Assembly: GCF_019915265.1 (NCBI RefSeq)
Contig: NZ_CP082780.1
Span: 2,232,001-2,296,000, forward strand
Reading direction: 5' to 3'
Length of the DNA: 64,000 nucleotides
DNA from: Bacillus aquiflavi
GTDB lineage: Bacteria > Bacillota > Bacilli > Bacillales > Cytobacillaceae
The notes below the pieces were generated by a model, which was not told the origin of the DNA, ran no database searches, and saw nothing but the letters and a program-made list of their open reading frames with translations. Position 1 is the stretch's first letter. Each line of letters starts with the position of its first letter. The translations under genes and the position numbers were made by a program. This document shows, in pieces, positions 8,865 through 18,583 of the stretch.

Positions 8865-9140
8865 CCAATTCAAACATTCTCTTTTTTGTCAAACTTAAAA
8901 AGGACTAGAAAAAAGAGATTATGGGAGTTTTCAATTGTTTTTTAAGAGATTAAAATCATTATTGATAAATTTTAAAGGTTGTTTTTTTGGTTTTCATAGA
9001 ATAAATCTGTCCTGTCGTTTTCAAAATAATATTGCAAACTCCTTATTATTATAATAAAAAAGTAATTTCGTCAACCTTGAAATCAGCAATCATTTTTAGC
9101 CAAAAAAAGAAAAAACGGCTAATTCCGCCGCTTCATCATG
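8865..9140. other. Rest of the nrdJ-lipM intergenic region
   Basis: AT-rich spacer between the NrdR boxes and the lipM stop. On the minus strand a TTGACG ... TATAAT pair (15-nt spacer, about 9048-9074) may be a second, distal nrdJ promoter. A short GGCG-containing hairpin with T6 (about 9112-9133) may end lipM transcription. No cobalamin riboswitch motifs are visible. Confidence 0.35.
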
Positions 9141-9977
9141 TTATCGTTTAAAATTCCATTCATCGTTTTCATATCGTTCTTTAGCGAGCTTATGTACGTA
9201 CAAAAGTTCATCCTCACATAATTCATATGGCTCAAACTTAACATTTAACCCTTCTGCAAAGCCTAATTTAAAGGCTGTTTTTGCCTCTGAAATCGAGATA
9301 GTACGAGAGCTAATGTCATTAATTGCAACCGCTTTATTTTTAAAGCTTTTTTGCATCCGTTCTTTTACACGCTCATTTGGGTATTTGAATAAGCTGAATA
9401 ACTTATCCTCATCGAGATCAAGCAAAATAGAACCGTGTTGGAGAATAACACCTTTTTGTCTTGTTTGTGCACTTCCAGCAATTTTCCGACCTTCTACAAC
9501 AAGCTCATACCAGCTTGGAGCATCAAAGCACACGGCTGAGCGGGTATTGATTAAATTTCCTTTTTCTTCTGCTGTTTTTGGAATTGCAAAATAAGCATCT
9601 AGACCAAGATGATGGAAGCCTTTTAAAATACCTTCTGATATAACTCGATATGCTTCTGTTACAGACGCAGGCATATTTGGATGCATTTCAGAGACAATTA
9701 CGCTATATGTAAGCTCATGCTCATGAAGAACTCCCCTTCCGCCAGTCGGACGCCGTACAAAACCAAGCTGATGTGCTTTTATTGCTTCGAGATTGATTTC
9801 TTTGTTAACCTTTTGAAAATAACCAATTGATAGAGTAGCAGGATCCCAACCATAAAAACGGACAATAGGAGGAATTCTCCCTTCACTATGCCAATCTAAT
9901 AGCGCCTCATCTAAAGCCATATTAAAGGAGGGAGAACAGTCTCCAGAATCGATAAAATACCAAACTTCATTCTTCAT
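9141..9977 (-). CDS. lipM: Octanoyltransferase LipM
   Basis: LipM transfers octanoate from acyl carrier protein to GcvH, the first step of lipoate synthesis in Bacillus. This links it to the glycine cleavage genes just downstream. The 278-residue protein has the lipoate-ligase-like fold with [12 protein letters not shown] (residues 75-86), the catalytic Cys150 in [12 protein letters not shown] and the conserved Lys165 in GRKIAGSAQ. Both are at the same positions as in the B. subtilis enzyme. The ATG at 9977 lies a few bases after a weak GAGGGAATTC-type site. Confidence 0.95.
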   Translation of the reverse strand: MKNEVWYFIDSGDCSPSFNMALDEALLDWHSEGRIPPIVRFYGWDPATLSIGYFQKVNKEINLEAIKAHQLGFVRRPTGGRGVLHEHELTYSVIVSEMHPNMPASVTEAYRVISEGILKGFHHLGLDAYFAIPKTAEEKGNLINTRSAVCFDAPSWYELVVEGRKIAGSAQTRQKGVILQHGSILLDLDEDKLFSLFKYPNERVKERMQKSFKNKAVAINDISSRTISISEAKTAFKLGFAEGLNVKFEPYELCEDELLYVHKLAKERYENDEWNFKR

Positions 9978-10144
9978 ATGAATTCCCTCATTTTAAACAT
10001 GCAAGTATTTTAAGCAACCTATAGTTTATCAAAAAATAATAAAAAAAACAAAATAAATCTTCATAACTTTAACGCTCATGTTAATACTGCCACTTGAACA
10101 AAATAAAGCTGTAAAAAAGAATTTACAAAGCAATTCTTTAAATT

Positions 10145-10304
10145 GTAGACAAAATGAAGCTTAAAAGCAAAACAGCCCAAGACTGGTTGAAACTGCGTGA
10201 GTCAAGTCACCGAGCAACAAGTGAAGCAAATAAAAAAGACGTTCATAAGCTGATAACAAAGTGCAAGCAATGAATAATACGATTGATTGTCAATAGTTTG
10301 AAAT
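10145..10304 (+). repeat. Dispersed intergenic repeat, copy 6
   Basis: Runs from GTAGACAAA at 10145-10153 through GACTGGTTGAAACTGCG, AGTCAAG, AAGTGAAGCAAATAAAA and GACGTTCATAAGC to ATTGTCAATAGTTTGAAAT. These are the same blocks in the same order as the other copies, so a 39-codon open frame inside it is not evidence of a gene. It lies between the divergent genes lipM and yqhL. The remaining spacer (9978-10144, 10305-10395) is AT-rich and holds the divergent promoters; nothing else is recognised. Confidence 0.65.
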
Positions 10305-10395
10305 CGTTTTTTTTAAAAAACGACTTTACTCTATACTAAAAAAAAGACTTATATAATTAGTATTGGTCTACAATTTTGGGAAGGGAGCAAAAAAA

Positions 10396-10779
10396 GTGGG
10401 AGTATTATATTTTCTACTTATACTTTTAGGAGCCATTATTACATATTCACTTATTACATGGCTTTATCAACGTAAAATAGTAAAACCATTAACCGAAGAT
10501 GAATTTCGCGCGGGGTATCGAAAAGCGCAATTAATTGACGTACGAGAGTCTAATGAATTTGATGCAGGTCATATACTTGGAGCGAGAAATATTCCCCTTT
10601 CTCAAATGAAAATACGTCTACAAGAAATCCGTCCTGATAAACCCGTTTATTTATATGACCATACAGGCATTCGCAGCGGACGAGCTGCACAGATGTTACA
10701 CCGAAAGGGCTACAAACAATTATACTATCTTCAAGGCGGCTTTAAAAAATGGACAGGAAAAATTAAAAAGAAAAAATAA
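10396..10779 (+). CDS. yqhL: Membrane-anchored rhodanese-like protein YqhL, no catalytic Cys
   Basis: A GTG at 10396, 8 nt after GGGAAGGGAG, gives 127 residues: one N-terminal membrane helix (about 3-22) and one cytoplasmic rhodanese domain (LIDVRESNEFDAGHILGARNIP ... LYYLQGGFKKW). The active-site loop reads YDHTGIRSGRAA, so the position of the sulfur-carrying Cys is taken by Asp; the protein has no cysteine at all. Sulfurtransferase activity is therefore unlikely and a binding or scaffold role more probable. The frame is open upstream to a TTG at 10363, but that start lacks a ribosome binding site. Confidence 0.85.
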   Translation: MGVLYFLLILLGAIITYSLITWLYQRKIVKPLTEDEFRAGYRKAQLIDVRESNEFDAGHILGARNIPLSQMKIRLQEIRPDKPVYLYDHTGIRSGRAAQMLHRKGYKQLYYLQGGFKKWTGKIKKKK

Positions 10780-10790
10780 CTTAAATCAAC

Positions 10791-10827
10791 CTAGAACCCT
10801 TTATAAAATAAACACAAAGGGTTCTAG
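10791..10827. repeat. 12-bp inverted repeat after yqhL
   Basis: CTAGAACCCTTT and AAAGGGTTCTAG form a perfect 12-bp stem with a 13-nt loop, directly after the yqhL stop. There is no T-tract in either direction, so it is not a standard terminator; it may protect the 3' end of the mRNA. Confidence 0.5.
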
Positions 10828-10922
10828 CTTGCAAAATGAATGAAAATACAATTTCTCCTTATCATTCCTTGAACAAAGACAATATTACCCCAACATGGAA
10901 ATTTACTAATTTCCCCAAAAAC

Positions 10923-10956
10923 AAAAAGGTCCTGCCGTAATCGCAGAACCTTTTTT
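10923..10956. terminator. Bidirectional terminator between yqhL and gcvPB
   Basis: GGTCCTGC and GCAGAACC pair with one mismatch around a 7-nt loop, with T6 on the plus side and A5 (T5 on the minus strand) on the other. It can end both yqhL and the gcv operon. Confidence 0.75.
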
Positions 10957-11039
10957 AAAAAACTGGCTAATTTATCGACTCATTGCCCTTCTTATGAATC
11001 AAAGAAGCAAGCATCCTCATGTTTCATATCGTCCATTGG

Positions 11040-11066
11040 GGCGTGTGAGACTGAAGACTCACGCGA
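11040..11066. repeat. Palindromic element, copy A
   Basis: GTGTGAGACTG followed by AAGACTCACGC: an imperfect palindrome nearly identical to the perfect 22-bp palindrome at 38187-38208. Both lie downstream of a minus-strand gene whose stop is followed by ATAGGCTATG. The function is unknown. Confidence 0.45.
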
Positions 11067-11087
11067 TTGAGCCTAAACAATCATAGC

Positions 11088-12551
11088 CTATTTATTTTTT
11101 TGATAACGTAAAATTGGTTTTCGTGCAGCTGTAGTTTCATCAAGCCGCCCAACAACTGTCGAATGCGGAGCTTCTTGAACAATCTCTGGATTTTCTTCAG
11201 CTTCTTTACTAATTTGAATCATCGCATCAATAAAAGCATCAAGTGTTTCTTTTGCTTCCGTTTCTGTCGGCTCAATCATAATACATTCTTCAACATTTAA
11301 AGGAAAATAAATAGTCGGCGGGTGATAGCCAAAATCTAGTAAACGTTTTGCAATATCTAATGTACGAACGCCAAGATTTTTTTGTCTTTTTCCGCTTAAG
11401 ACGAATTCATGCTTGCAATGCTGATCAAACGGCAAGTCGTAATAAGGAGCTAGTCTTCGCATCATATAGTTTGCATTTAAAACAGCATATTCAGAAACAG
11501 CCTTTAGTCCATCAGGTCCCATAGAACGAATATATGTGTATGCCCGAACATTAATTCCAAAGTTTCCGTAATACGGCTTTACCCGACCAATTGATTGTGG
11601 ACGATCATAATCTAGAATATATTCACCGTCCCGCTTAGTGACGACTGGTTTAGGTAAAAATGGAATAAGATCGGCCTTTACACCGACTGGACCTGAACCA
11701 GGCCCTCCCCCACCATGTGGACCAGTAAATGTCTTATGCAAGTTTAAATGGACAACATCAAAACCCATATCTCCTGGACGAGCCTTTGAAAGAACAGCAT
11801 TTAAGTTGGCTCCATCATAGTAAACTTTTCCACCAGCGCCATGGACAATCTCAGCAATCTCTAAAATGTCCTCTTCAAACAGTCCGAGTGTGTTCGGATT
11901 TGTTAACATTAATGCAGCTGTTTCATCATTTACAGCCCGCTTTAAATCATCTAAATCAACAAGTCCTTTTTCGTTAGAACGAACAGTCACTATTTCCAAA
12001 CCAGCAACGGTTGCAGATGCAGGGTTTGTTCCGTGAGCGGAATCAGGTACAATTACTTTCGTACGTTTAAAATCTCCGTTTGCCTCGTGATAAGCACGAA
12101 TTAACATCAATCCTGTCCATTCTCCATGTGCACCAGCAGCAGGCTGTAACGTAACTTCATCCATTCCGGTAATTTCTTTCAAATGTTGCTGCAAGTCATA
12201 CATAAGTTCTAATGCCCCTTGTACAGTGCTTTCATCTTGTAACGGATGAAGGTGAGCAAAACCATCAAAACGTGCTACATTTTCATTCACTTTCGGGTTG
12301 TATTTCATTGTACATGAACCGAGCGGGTAAAAACCTGAATCAACTCCATGATTGCGCCTTGAAAGAGCGGTATAGTGACGCATAATGTCTAACTCTGAGA
12401 CTTCAGGTAGTTCAGGCTCTTCTTCACGCAAGTATCCATCAGGAAGAAGTTCAGCTAAGTCTATTTCTGGAACATCCATTTCAGGAAGACTATAGCCGAT
12501 ACGACCTGGTTTACTTAATTCAAAAACGAGCGGTTGATCTTGCTTATGCAT
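11088..12551 (-). CDS. gcvPB: Glycine dehydrogenase (P protein) subunit 2
   Basis: The PLP-binding subunit of the two-part glycine decarboxylase, with GcvPA. It decarboxylates glycine and passes aminomethyl to lipoyl-GcvH. The 487-residue protein has the PLP lysine in [18 protein letters not shown] (about residue 273), preceded by the Asp motif VYYDGANLN, and starts [16 protein letters not shown]. Its ATG overlaps the gcvPA 3' end by 8 nt, so translation is coupled. It is the last gene of the riboswitch-controlled gcvT-gcvPA-gcvPB operon. Confidence 0.96.
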   Translation of the reverse strand: MHKQDQPLVFELSKPGRIGYSLPEMDVPEIDLAELLPDGYLREEEPELPEVSELDIMRHYTALSRRNHGVDSGFYPLGSCTMKYNPKVNENVARFDGFAHLHPLQDESTVQGALELMYDLQQHLKEITGMDEVTLQPAAGAHGEWTGLMLIRAYHEANGDFKRTKVIVPDSAHGTNPASATVAGLEIVTVRSNEKGLVDLDDLKRAVNDETAALMLTNPNTLGLFEEDILEIAEIVHGAGGKVYYDGANLNAVLSKARPGDMGFDVVHLNLHKTFTGPHGGGGPGSGPVGVKADLIPFLPKPVVTKRDGEYILDYDRPQSIGRVKPYYGNFGINVRAYTYIRSMGPDGLKAVSEYAVLNANYMMRRLAPYYDLPFDQHCKHEFVLSGKRQKNLGVRTLDIAKRLLDFGYHPPTIYFPLNVEECIMIEPTETEAKETLDAFIDAMIQISKEAEENPEIVQEAPHSTVVGRLDETTAARKPILRYQKNK

Positions 12552-13895
12552 GATAATCCCCCAATTCTGTTACAAATGTATCGATTTCTTCTTTTGTTCT
12601 AAGTTCTGTTACAGCAATTAACATATGATTTTTCAACTGTGGATAATCGCGCCCAAGATCATATCCACCGATAATCCCCTTTTCAATCAGCTTTTCATTC
12701 ATCTCTTTGACTGATCGATTTAACTTTACAACAAACTCATTAAAAGATGATCCAGCAAATACTACTTCAAGGCCTTTCTTTTTAAATGCTTGTTTAGCAT
12801 ATTCAGCCTTTTGAAGGTTTGCAGCTGCCATTTCCCTAACACCTTTTTTACCGAGAGCTGTCATTGCAACAGATGCAGCAAGTGCTAATAGCGCTTGGTT
12901 TGAACAAATATTTGATGTTGCTTTATCACGGCGAATATGTTGCTCACGTGCTTGAAGGGTTAATACAAAACCGCGTTTTCCTTCGTCGTCTGTTGTTTGT
13001 CCGACTAAGCGTCCAGGTACTTTACGCATAAGTTTTTTTGTTACCGCAAAATAACCACAATGCGGGCCACCGAAAGCTGTCGGAATACCAAATGGCTGTG
13101 CATCACCAACAACAATATCCGCACCAAACTTTCCAGGCGGTGTAAGAATTCCTAACGATAGCGGGTTACTAGATACAACGAACATTGCTTTATTTGCATG
13201 AATGATTTCCTCAAACTCTTTTAATGGCTCAATTTGTCCAAAGAAATTAGGATACTGAACCATAACGGCTCCAATTTCATCGCTCATCATTTCTTTAAGA
13301 GCAGCTATATCTGTCATTCCATCTTTTATAGGAATTTCAATTACTTCTATATATTGACCTTTTGCATAAGTCTTTACTACTTCGCGTGCTTCAGGATGAA
13401 CAGCAAAAGAAATTAATACTTTTTTTCGTTTCGTTTGACCTGCACTTAGCATCGCTGCCTCTGCTAAGGCAGTCCCTCCATCATACATTGAAGAATTTGC
13501 GATATCCATTCCTGTTAATTCACAAATCATTGTTTGAAAACTCAAAAAAATAGCTTGTGTAATTCCCCTTGAGAAATTTCTGGTTGATAAGGTGTGTATG
13601 CCGTATAAAATTCAGAACGTGATATAACATGATCTACAATAACCGGCATATAGTGGTCATAAACACCCGCTCCTAGAAATGATACACTTTCTTTTAAATT
13701 TAAATTCTTTTTAGAAAGCTCCGTCAATTCTCTCATTAACTCTGTTTCAGATTTCGCTTTTTTAATGTTGTACTCTCCTTTAAAACGAACATGTTCTGGA
13801 ATATCGTTAAACAGTTCGTCAATAGAGGCTACACCGATTGTTTCCAACATCGCTTGTTTGTCTTGTTCGGTCATCGGTAAGTATCGATGCTTCAT
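12544..13895 (-). pseudogene. gcvPA: Glycine dehydrogenase (P protein) subunit 1, frameshifted at a T7 run
   Basis: Two adjoining frames together make one GcvPA of about 448 residues. Frame 1 (13895-13542, 117 residues) begins MKHRYLPMTEQDKQAML and reads through [15 protein letters not shown]. It then meets TGA right after a T7 run (A7 at 13544-13550 on the plus strand). Frame 2 continues immediately as [23 protein letters not shown] to the end at 12544. The family consensus here is QGEL..xFEFQTMI, so nothing is missing but the reading frame. A -1 shift on T7, or loss of one T from each of the two nearby T runs, restores it. Both flanking genes are intact, so a functional enzyme would be expected. 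Confidence 0.88.
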
Positions 13896-13913
13896 GTGAA
13901 TTCTCCCTTTCCT

Positions 13914-15017
13914 TTAATTATTATCCCGCTTATAAAAAGGGGTTTTGATGATTTTAGCCTTTAATCTTTTTTTGCGAATTTCCACTTCTAATTCAGTACC
14001 AAGCTCAGCTTCATTTGCTTTTATTAATGCTAAACCGATATTTTTCTTTAATGTAGGCGATTGAGTACCTGTCGTTACTTCACCAATTTGTTCATCCGCT
14101 TTAAAAACGGGATAACCATTTCTCGGAATACCTCTGTCGATCATTTCAATTCCTACGAGCTTACGTGGAACTCCAGCTTCTTTTTGTTCTTTTAATGCTT
14201 GTTTACCAATAAAATCTGCTTCTTTATTTACTTTTACTGCAAAACCAATTCCCGCTTCTAAAGGAGTAATTTGAGGAGATATCTCTTGACCATAAAGGAC
14301 TAAGTTCGCTTCAAAACGCAATGTGTCGCGTGCACCAAGGCCACATGGAACAAGCCCGTCTTCCTTTCCGGCTTCTAACATTTCATGCCAAAGGCTGACG
14401 ACATCTTCGTTTGAACAATAAATTTCAAACCCATTTTCTCCTGTATAACCGGTTCTTGAAACTAACGCTTTCTTTCCATTTATAAGAACATCTTGTTTAA
14501 ATTTAAAAAAGCGAATATTAGCTAAGTTTTCCTTCGTAAGCTTTTGTAAAATTTCTTCTGCCTTGGGACCTTGAATGGCAAGCTGAGCAAATTCAGGTGA
14601 AACGTTTTCAATTTTAACATTTCCATGTAAATGCTCCATTAGCCACTCATAATCTTTTTCAGTATTTGCTGCATTTACAACAAGTAAATAATGTTCATCA
14701 GCAAGCTTATATATAAGTAAGTCGTCAACAGTTCCACCATTGTCATAACACATAGCCGTATACTGTGCATCACCGATATTTATTTTTGATACATCGTTTG
14801 TCATCATCTTTTGTAAAAAGTTAAGACTGTCAGGGCCTTTTACTTCAATTTCTCCCATATGCGAAACATCAAACAATCCTGCTTTAGTTCGAACAGCTTC
14901 GTGCTCTTCCTTAATACTTGAAAATTGGACAGGAAGTTCCCATCCGCCAAAGTCAATCGTTTTTGCACCATATTCTTTATAAGCATCAAACAATGGTGTT
15001 CGTTTTAATTGTGACAT
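13914..15017 (-). CDS. gcvT: Aminomethyltransferase (glycine cleavage T protein)
   Basis: GcvT transfers the methylene group from aminomethyl-lipoyl-GcvH to tetrahydrofolate, releasing ammonia. The 367-residue protein from ATG 15017 (AAAGGGG site) begins [19 protein letters not shown]. It has the folate-binding [15 protein letters not shown], the NDV motif with catalytic Asp (TNDVSKI), [14 protein letters not shown] and the C-terminal barrel domain PSY-like KKNIGLALI. First gene of the operon, about 60 nt after the riboswitch terminator. Confidence 0.96.
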   Translation of the reverse strand: MSQLKRTPLFDAYKEYGAKTIDFGGWELPVQFSSIKEEHEAVRTKAGLFDVSHMGEIEVKGPDSLNFLQKMMTNDVSKINIGDAQYTAMCYDNGGTVDDLLIYKLADEHYLLVVNAANTEKDYEWLMEHLHGNVKIENVSPEFAQLAIQGPKAEEILQKLTKENLANIRFFKFKQDVLINGKKALVSRTGYTGENGFEIYCSNEDVVSLWHEMLEAGKEDGLVPCGLGARDTLRFEANLVLYGQEISPQITPLEAGIGFAVKVNKEADFIGKQALKEQKEAGVPRKLVGIEMIDRGIPRNGYPVFKADEQIGEVTTGTQSPTLKKNIGLALIKANEAELGTELEVEIRKKRLKAKIIKTPFYKRDNN

Positions 15018-15073
15018 CTCTTTTCCCCTTTCAATCATCATACTTTATATATTACCATTTAATAGGTAAACTT

Positions 15074-15290
15074 AATAAAAAAAGACAGAGCTCTCCCGCT
15101 TATAGCAAAGAAGATCTCTGTCCTGGCACCTGAAAGTTTAACCTTAATGGCTTTCCCCTTTGGTGGTTTTAGTAAAAACCTAAAACACTCTCCAGAGCTG
15201 CGTCAAACAAGGATTCTTTTGCCTGAGAGATTCACAAACTTTTTGTTTGCTCCTTCGGCGCTACTAATGTAGTCTCTCCCCTTGCTATCA
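15074..15290 (-). ncRNA. Tandem glycine riboswitch with terminator
   Basis: On the minus strand two successive glycine aptamers are visible. The first has GGGGAGAGAC ... GCGCCGAAGGAGCAA ... CTCTCAGGCAAAAG. The second has GCTCTGGAGAG ... ACCAAAGGGGAAAGCC ... TTTCAGGTGCCAGGACAGAG, after a short linker. A hairpin follows (GACAGAG 15116-15122 / CTCTGTC 15084-15090, minus-strand reading) with a T8 tract at 15074-15083. The terminator arm shares sequence with the second aptamer closing stem, the usual layout of an ON switch in which glycine prevents termination and allows gcvT-gcvPA-gcvPB expression. The rest of 15291-15549 is AT-rich promoter region for the divergent gcvT and yqhH. Confidence 0.95.
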
Positions 15291-15549
15291 TTCGCCTTTA
15301 TAAGCTAGGAACATCACATTCCTCCACTTGATGCTGATAAAAAGCTACTTATCACTTTTATGTATTAAGTGATTCCCCTCACTAGTAGGGATAATATACT
15401 TTTCACTGGCTATACTATTTATTACTAAACATTCGTTTGTAGTGATTTATTTAGGAATATGAAAATTCTAAGCTTTCTAAACTATTATCATCCTACCATT
15501 AATAATTATGATCGGCAATACATTTTATGTGCAATAAGGAGTTGGAAGT

Positions 15550-17220
15550 ATGACGGTGCAAATACAGTTTGATTCTACTTGGCAAGAGAATTTTTTACAG
15601 CGTATCGAAAATGACGGTCCGTGGGGGAATTGGGAGTTATTTCAACTTGCTGTCGAGGTAGAAAAACATCTCATCATTCCAGAATTTGAAGGATTGCAGG
15701 CACCCAATCATTTACCCCAATTAACTCCTTTACCTCATCAGCTTGAAGTCGCAAAACAAGTTGTTGAAAATATGAACGGTAAGGCCATTTTAGCAGATGA
15801 AGTTGGGCTTGGGAAGACAATTGAAGCAGGGCTTATTTTAAAAGAATATATGATTCGCGGTCTAGTAAAAAAAGTACTAATATTAGTCCCTGCCTCTCTC
15901 GTAACTCAATGGGCAAAAGAGTTGAACGAGAAATTTTATATCCCAGCTGTCGTCCAAAGAAAAAGTTATGTTTGGGATCAATGTGATGTAGTTGTATCTT
16001 CAATCGATACCGCTAAACGAAATCCGCATAGGGATATTATTTATGAGCAGGATTATGATTTGATCATTATTGATGAAGCACATAAATTAAAAAATAATAA
16101 AACGAAAAATTACGAGTTTGTCCAAAACTTAAAAAAGAAATTTTGTTTGCTTTTAACAGCAACACCAATTCAAAACAGAATTGATGAAATCTTTAATCTT
16201 GTTTCATTATTAAAACCGGGGCACTTAGGAAATGAAACTGCCTTTTTTGAAAAATATAATAAAAATTCCCGTTCGATTAACGATGACGAGCACTTAAAAA
16301 AGTTAGTGAATAAAGTAATGATTCGCAATCGGCGAGCTGATACTAAAATCGAATGGACGAAAAGAAAGATAGAAACAATTTTAGTTGAACTGACAAAAGA
16401 GGAACGCGAGCTTTATGAAGCAGTCTCAGCGATAAAAAATAGCAGCAGGTTTTCAATTATAACATTACAACGCGAGGCATGCAGCAGCAGGGAGGCAGTG
16501 TTTTACACTTTAAAAAACATGCTTTCTAAAACGGAAAAACCATCACAAACCTTTAAAGAAAAAATAACCGAATTAATCTCTAAAGTCGAACAGGTAAACA
16601 CGAACTCAAAAGCAGAAAAAGCATTACAATTAATTCGCTCTATTAACGATAAAGTCATTATTTTCACTGAATATCGTGCAACTCAACTATATTTACAATG
16701 GTTTTTAAAACAACATGGAATTAGTTCTGTTCCCTTTCGCGGAGGATTCAAACGCGGAAAAAAAGATTGGATGCGTGAGCTTTTTCAAAATCACGCTCAA
16801 GTTTTAATCGCGACCGAGGCTGGGGGCGAAGGGATTAATTTGCAATTTTGCAATCATATTATTAATTTTGATTTACCTTGGAATCCGATGAAGCTAGAGC
16901 AGCGAATCGGACGGATTCATCGTTTAGGACAAGAAAAGGATGTGAACATTTATAATTTTACAACGAAGGACACTGTAGAAGAGCATATTTTAAAGCTCCT
17001 CTATGAGAAAATTAATTTATTTGAAAGAGTTGTCGGCGAGCTTGATGATTTTTTAACAAAGCTTGACTTCGGAAGTTTCGAAGAACACCTTGCCGATATT
17101 TTTAATGATTCTTCGTCAGAAGGTGAAATGAGAATCAAAATGGAAAATTTAACATCTATTATACATTTTGCTGATGAAATGAAGGAGAGCGAAAGCCATG
17201 CAGCAACAGGAAATTCATAG
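15550..17220 (+). CDS. yqhH: SNF2-family helicase YqhH
   Basis: This 556-residue SWI/SNF-type ATPase acts on nucleic acid or nucleoprotein; its biological role in Bacillus is unclear. Motif I is LADEVGLGKTIEAGL (about residues 78-92), motif II IIIDEAHKLKN (about 174), motif III LLTATPIQN, motif V ATEAGGEGINLQ and motif VI RIGRIHRLGQ. The ATG at 15550 follows a GGAG site. It overlaps yqhG by 23 nt, forming a two-gene operon divergent from gcvT, as in B. subtilis. Confidence 0.93.
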   Translation: MTVQIQFDSTWQENFLQRIENDGPWGNWELFQLAVEVEKHLIIPEFEGLQAPNHLPQLTPLPHQLEVAKQVVENMNGKAILADEVGLGKTIEAGLILKEYMIRGLVKKVLILVPASLVTQWAKELNEKFYIPAVVQRKSYVWDQCDVVVSSIDTAKRNPHRDIIYEQDYDLIIIDEAHKLKNNKTKNYEFVQNLKKKFCLLLTATPIQNRIDEIFNLVSLLKPGHLGNETAFFEKYNKNSRSINDDEHLKKLVNKVMIRNRRADTKIEWTKRKIETILVELTKEERELYEAVSAIKNSSRFSIITLQREACSSREAVFYTLKNMLSKTEKPSQTFKEKITELISKVEQVNTNSKAEKALQLIRSINDKVIIFTEYRATQLYLQWFLKQHGISSVPFRGGFKRGKKDWMRELFQNHAQVLIATEAGGEGINLQFCNHIINFDLPWNPMKLEQRIGRIHRLGQEKDVNIYNFTTKDTVEEHILKLLYEKINLFERVVGELDDFLTKLDFGSFEEHLADIFNDSSSEGEMRIKMENLTSIIHFADEMKESESHAATGNS

Positions 17221-17992
17221 GTTTTTGGAACGTTATTTTAACGCTAACGGCTGTGAAATTGTAGATCGGGGTTTAGGTTATTTAACGGTTCAACTGACAG
17301 TGGAACTTGATAAAGAATTAATGAATCGGCCATTTTACTGGCATTACCTAGAAAAAACAGGTGGTATTCCGCAGCCAATGCAACTTACACTTATTACAAA
17401 CCAAAAAAAAGTTCCTAAACAAATAAATGGTGAGGTGGTCCATTTCGGATCGCCCCGACTTCACCAAATATTTCAATCAACTAAAAATTTAGCAGGTTAT
17501 ATTAGATTATATGAAAGCCATGATCATCACTTCAAGCAAACACCTTTATTCCCTTGGCTCGGTTTAAACGTGAAAATTTCTTATAAATGTGATCGAAAAA
17601 AAGATGTATTTAAATCAATCGGTTTACAGCTAATTAACGGATATTTAGTGGAAGACTTTCACGATAAACTGAAAGAAATTTCATTAACACCGAAAATACC
17701 TGATTATGCATTTACACTATCTCCATTAGTGAAACCGAGAAGTGGTCTACTTAGAATTGAGAAATATTTTCGTAAAGAGCTTGAAAAACAAGATCTTTCA
17801 TGGGCTAATGATGCCAAAAGCCGTTGGGATAAAGATTTGCAATTGCTAGAACATTTTTATGAAGAGGTTGACGATAAGGGAGAAGGCTACGAAAATGAAA
17901 AAGCAGCCTTACAAGAACAATATGAACCAAAAATAATGATCTCAATCATTAATGGCGGATTATTTTACTTAACAAAAACAGCTATTTCATAA
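17198..17992 (+). CDS. yqhG: YqhG family protein
   Basis: A soluble 264-residue protein that starts within the yqhH 3' end (MQQQEIHRFLERYFNANG), with an AAGGAGAG site in yqhH. It has no membrane segment. Conserved-looking blocks are RPFYWHYLEKTGGIPQPMQL near residue 48 and HFGSPRLHQIFQS near 87. The YqhG family always accompanies yqhH in Bacillus and has no known biochemical function; coupling to a SNF2 ATPase suggests joint action. Confidence 0.85.
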   Translation: MQQQEIHRFLERYFNANGCEIVDRGLGYLTVQLTVELDKELMNRPFYWHYLEKTGGIPQPMQLTLITNQKKVPKQINGEVVHFGSPRLHQIFQSTKNLAGYIRLYESHDHHFKQTPLFPWLGLNVKISYKCDRKKDVFKSIGLQLINGYLVEDFHDKLKEISLTPKIPDYAFTLSPLVKPRSGLLRIEKYFRKELEKQDLSWANDAKSRWDKDLQLLEHFYEEVDDKGEGYENEKAALQEQYEPKIMISIINGGLFYLTKTAIS

Positions 17993-18583
17993 ACTAGTTT
18001 AACCCGTTTTTGAAACATCTTTGACAAACACTTGCCTTCTTCTATTGGGCATCCCGGGTATGATTCTTCTACTGCGGGGATACATTCCTGTAACTTTTTC
18101 CTCTCTGTTTAAGGCTTAAAAGAATCTTGTATCAGATAAATGGAACGGGGAACATCATCATGTGAAGTAGATTTAGCTATACTTTTTTTTCTAATATTGC
18201 TAAATATTTTTAAGGTTGATTCAACAAGGGGCTGTCCCAAAAGGACAAATACAGTAAAAATTGAAATCAAGCATGTTGATTTATCAGCATGCTTAACATA
18301 AAAAGGGGGCGTCCAATACAGAAAATCGACTTATTGGATACCCCCGTTGTTTTTCCGGATAAGATCTTTACGATAAACCGGTTTTATTAGTTATTTCCTC
18401 GATAATATTTGGAATAGACCTAATGGCATTTTCGAAAGAGAATTTTACTCCATTTTGTTGCATTATTCTATCATCTAGTTGACAGCGGTTACTAAATGAT
18501 AAACATCGTGTTTTAGAATTTTTCATTCGATCATACATCAATTGCTTTTCTAATCACTCTACAGTAGAAATGAAGTACACATC
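17993..18583. other. Gene-poor debris where B. subtilis has sinIR and tapA-sipW-tasA
   Basis: About 590 bp between yqhG and yqzE. It contains GGGGCTGTCCCAAAAG at 18228-18243, a motif typical of insertion-sequence ends and also found at 55189. Two hairpins follow: 18269-18294 (AAGCATG...CATGCTT) and 18305-18345 (GGGGGcGTCCAATA...TATTGGAtaCCCCC). On the minus strand a 56-codon frame lies at 18368-18538. No sinI, sinR or tasA coding sequence is detectable. It looks like the eroded end of a mobile element, but no transposase motif is recognisable. Confidence 0.5.
18368..18538 (-). CDS. Small hypothetical ORF in the yqhG-yqzE gap
   Basis: A 56-codon frame from ATG 18538, beginning MYDRMKNSKTRCLSF and ending EEITNKTGLS. 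It has no clear ribosome binding site and is not recognised as any family. It is followed on the same strand by two hairpins and a CTTTTGGGACAGCCCC end, so it may be the tail of a decayed mobile-element gene. Listed because it is the only frame of any length in the gap. Confidence 0.2.
   Translation of the reverse strand: MYDRMKNSKTRCLSFSNRCQLDDRIMQQNGVKFSFENAIRSIPNIIEEITNKTGLS

Noticed and set aside
8722-9140. A cobalamin riboswitch before the B12-dependent nrdJ
   Set aside because: The conserved B12-box and core motifs are not present on the minus strand; two NrdR boxes are found instead.
10154-10273. A 39-codon open frame (MKLKSKTAQDWLKL...) between lipM and yqhL
   Set aside because: It has no ribosome binding site and lies wholly inside dispersed repeat copy 6; the matching parts of the other copies are not open in this frame.
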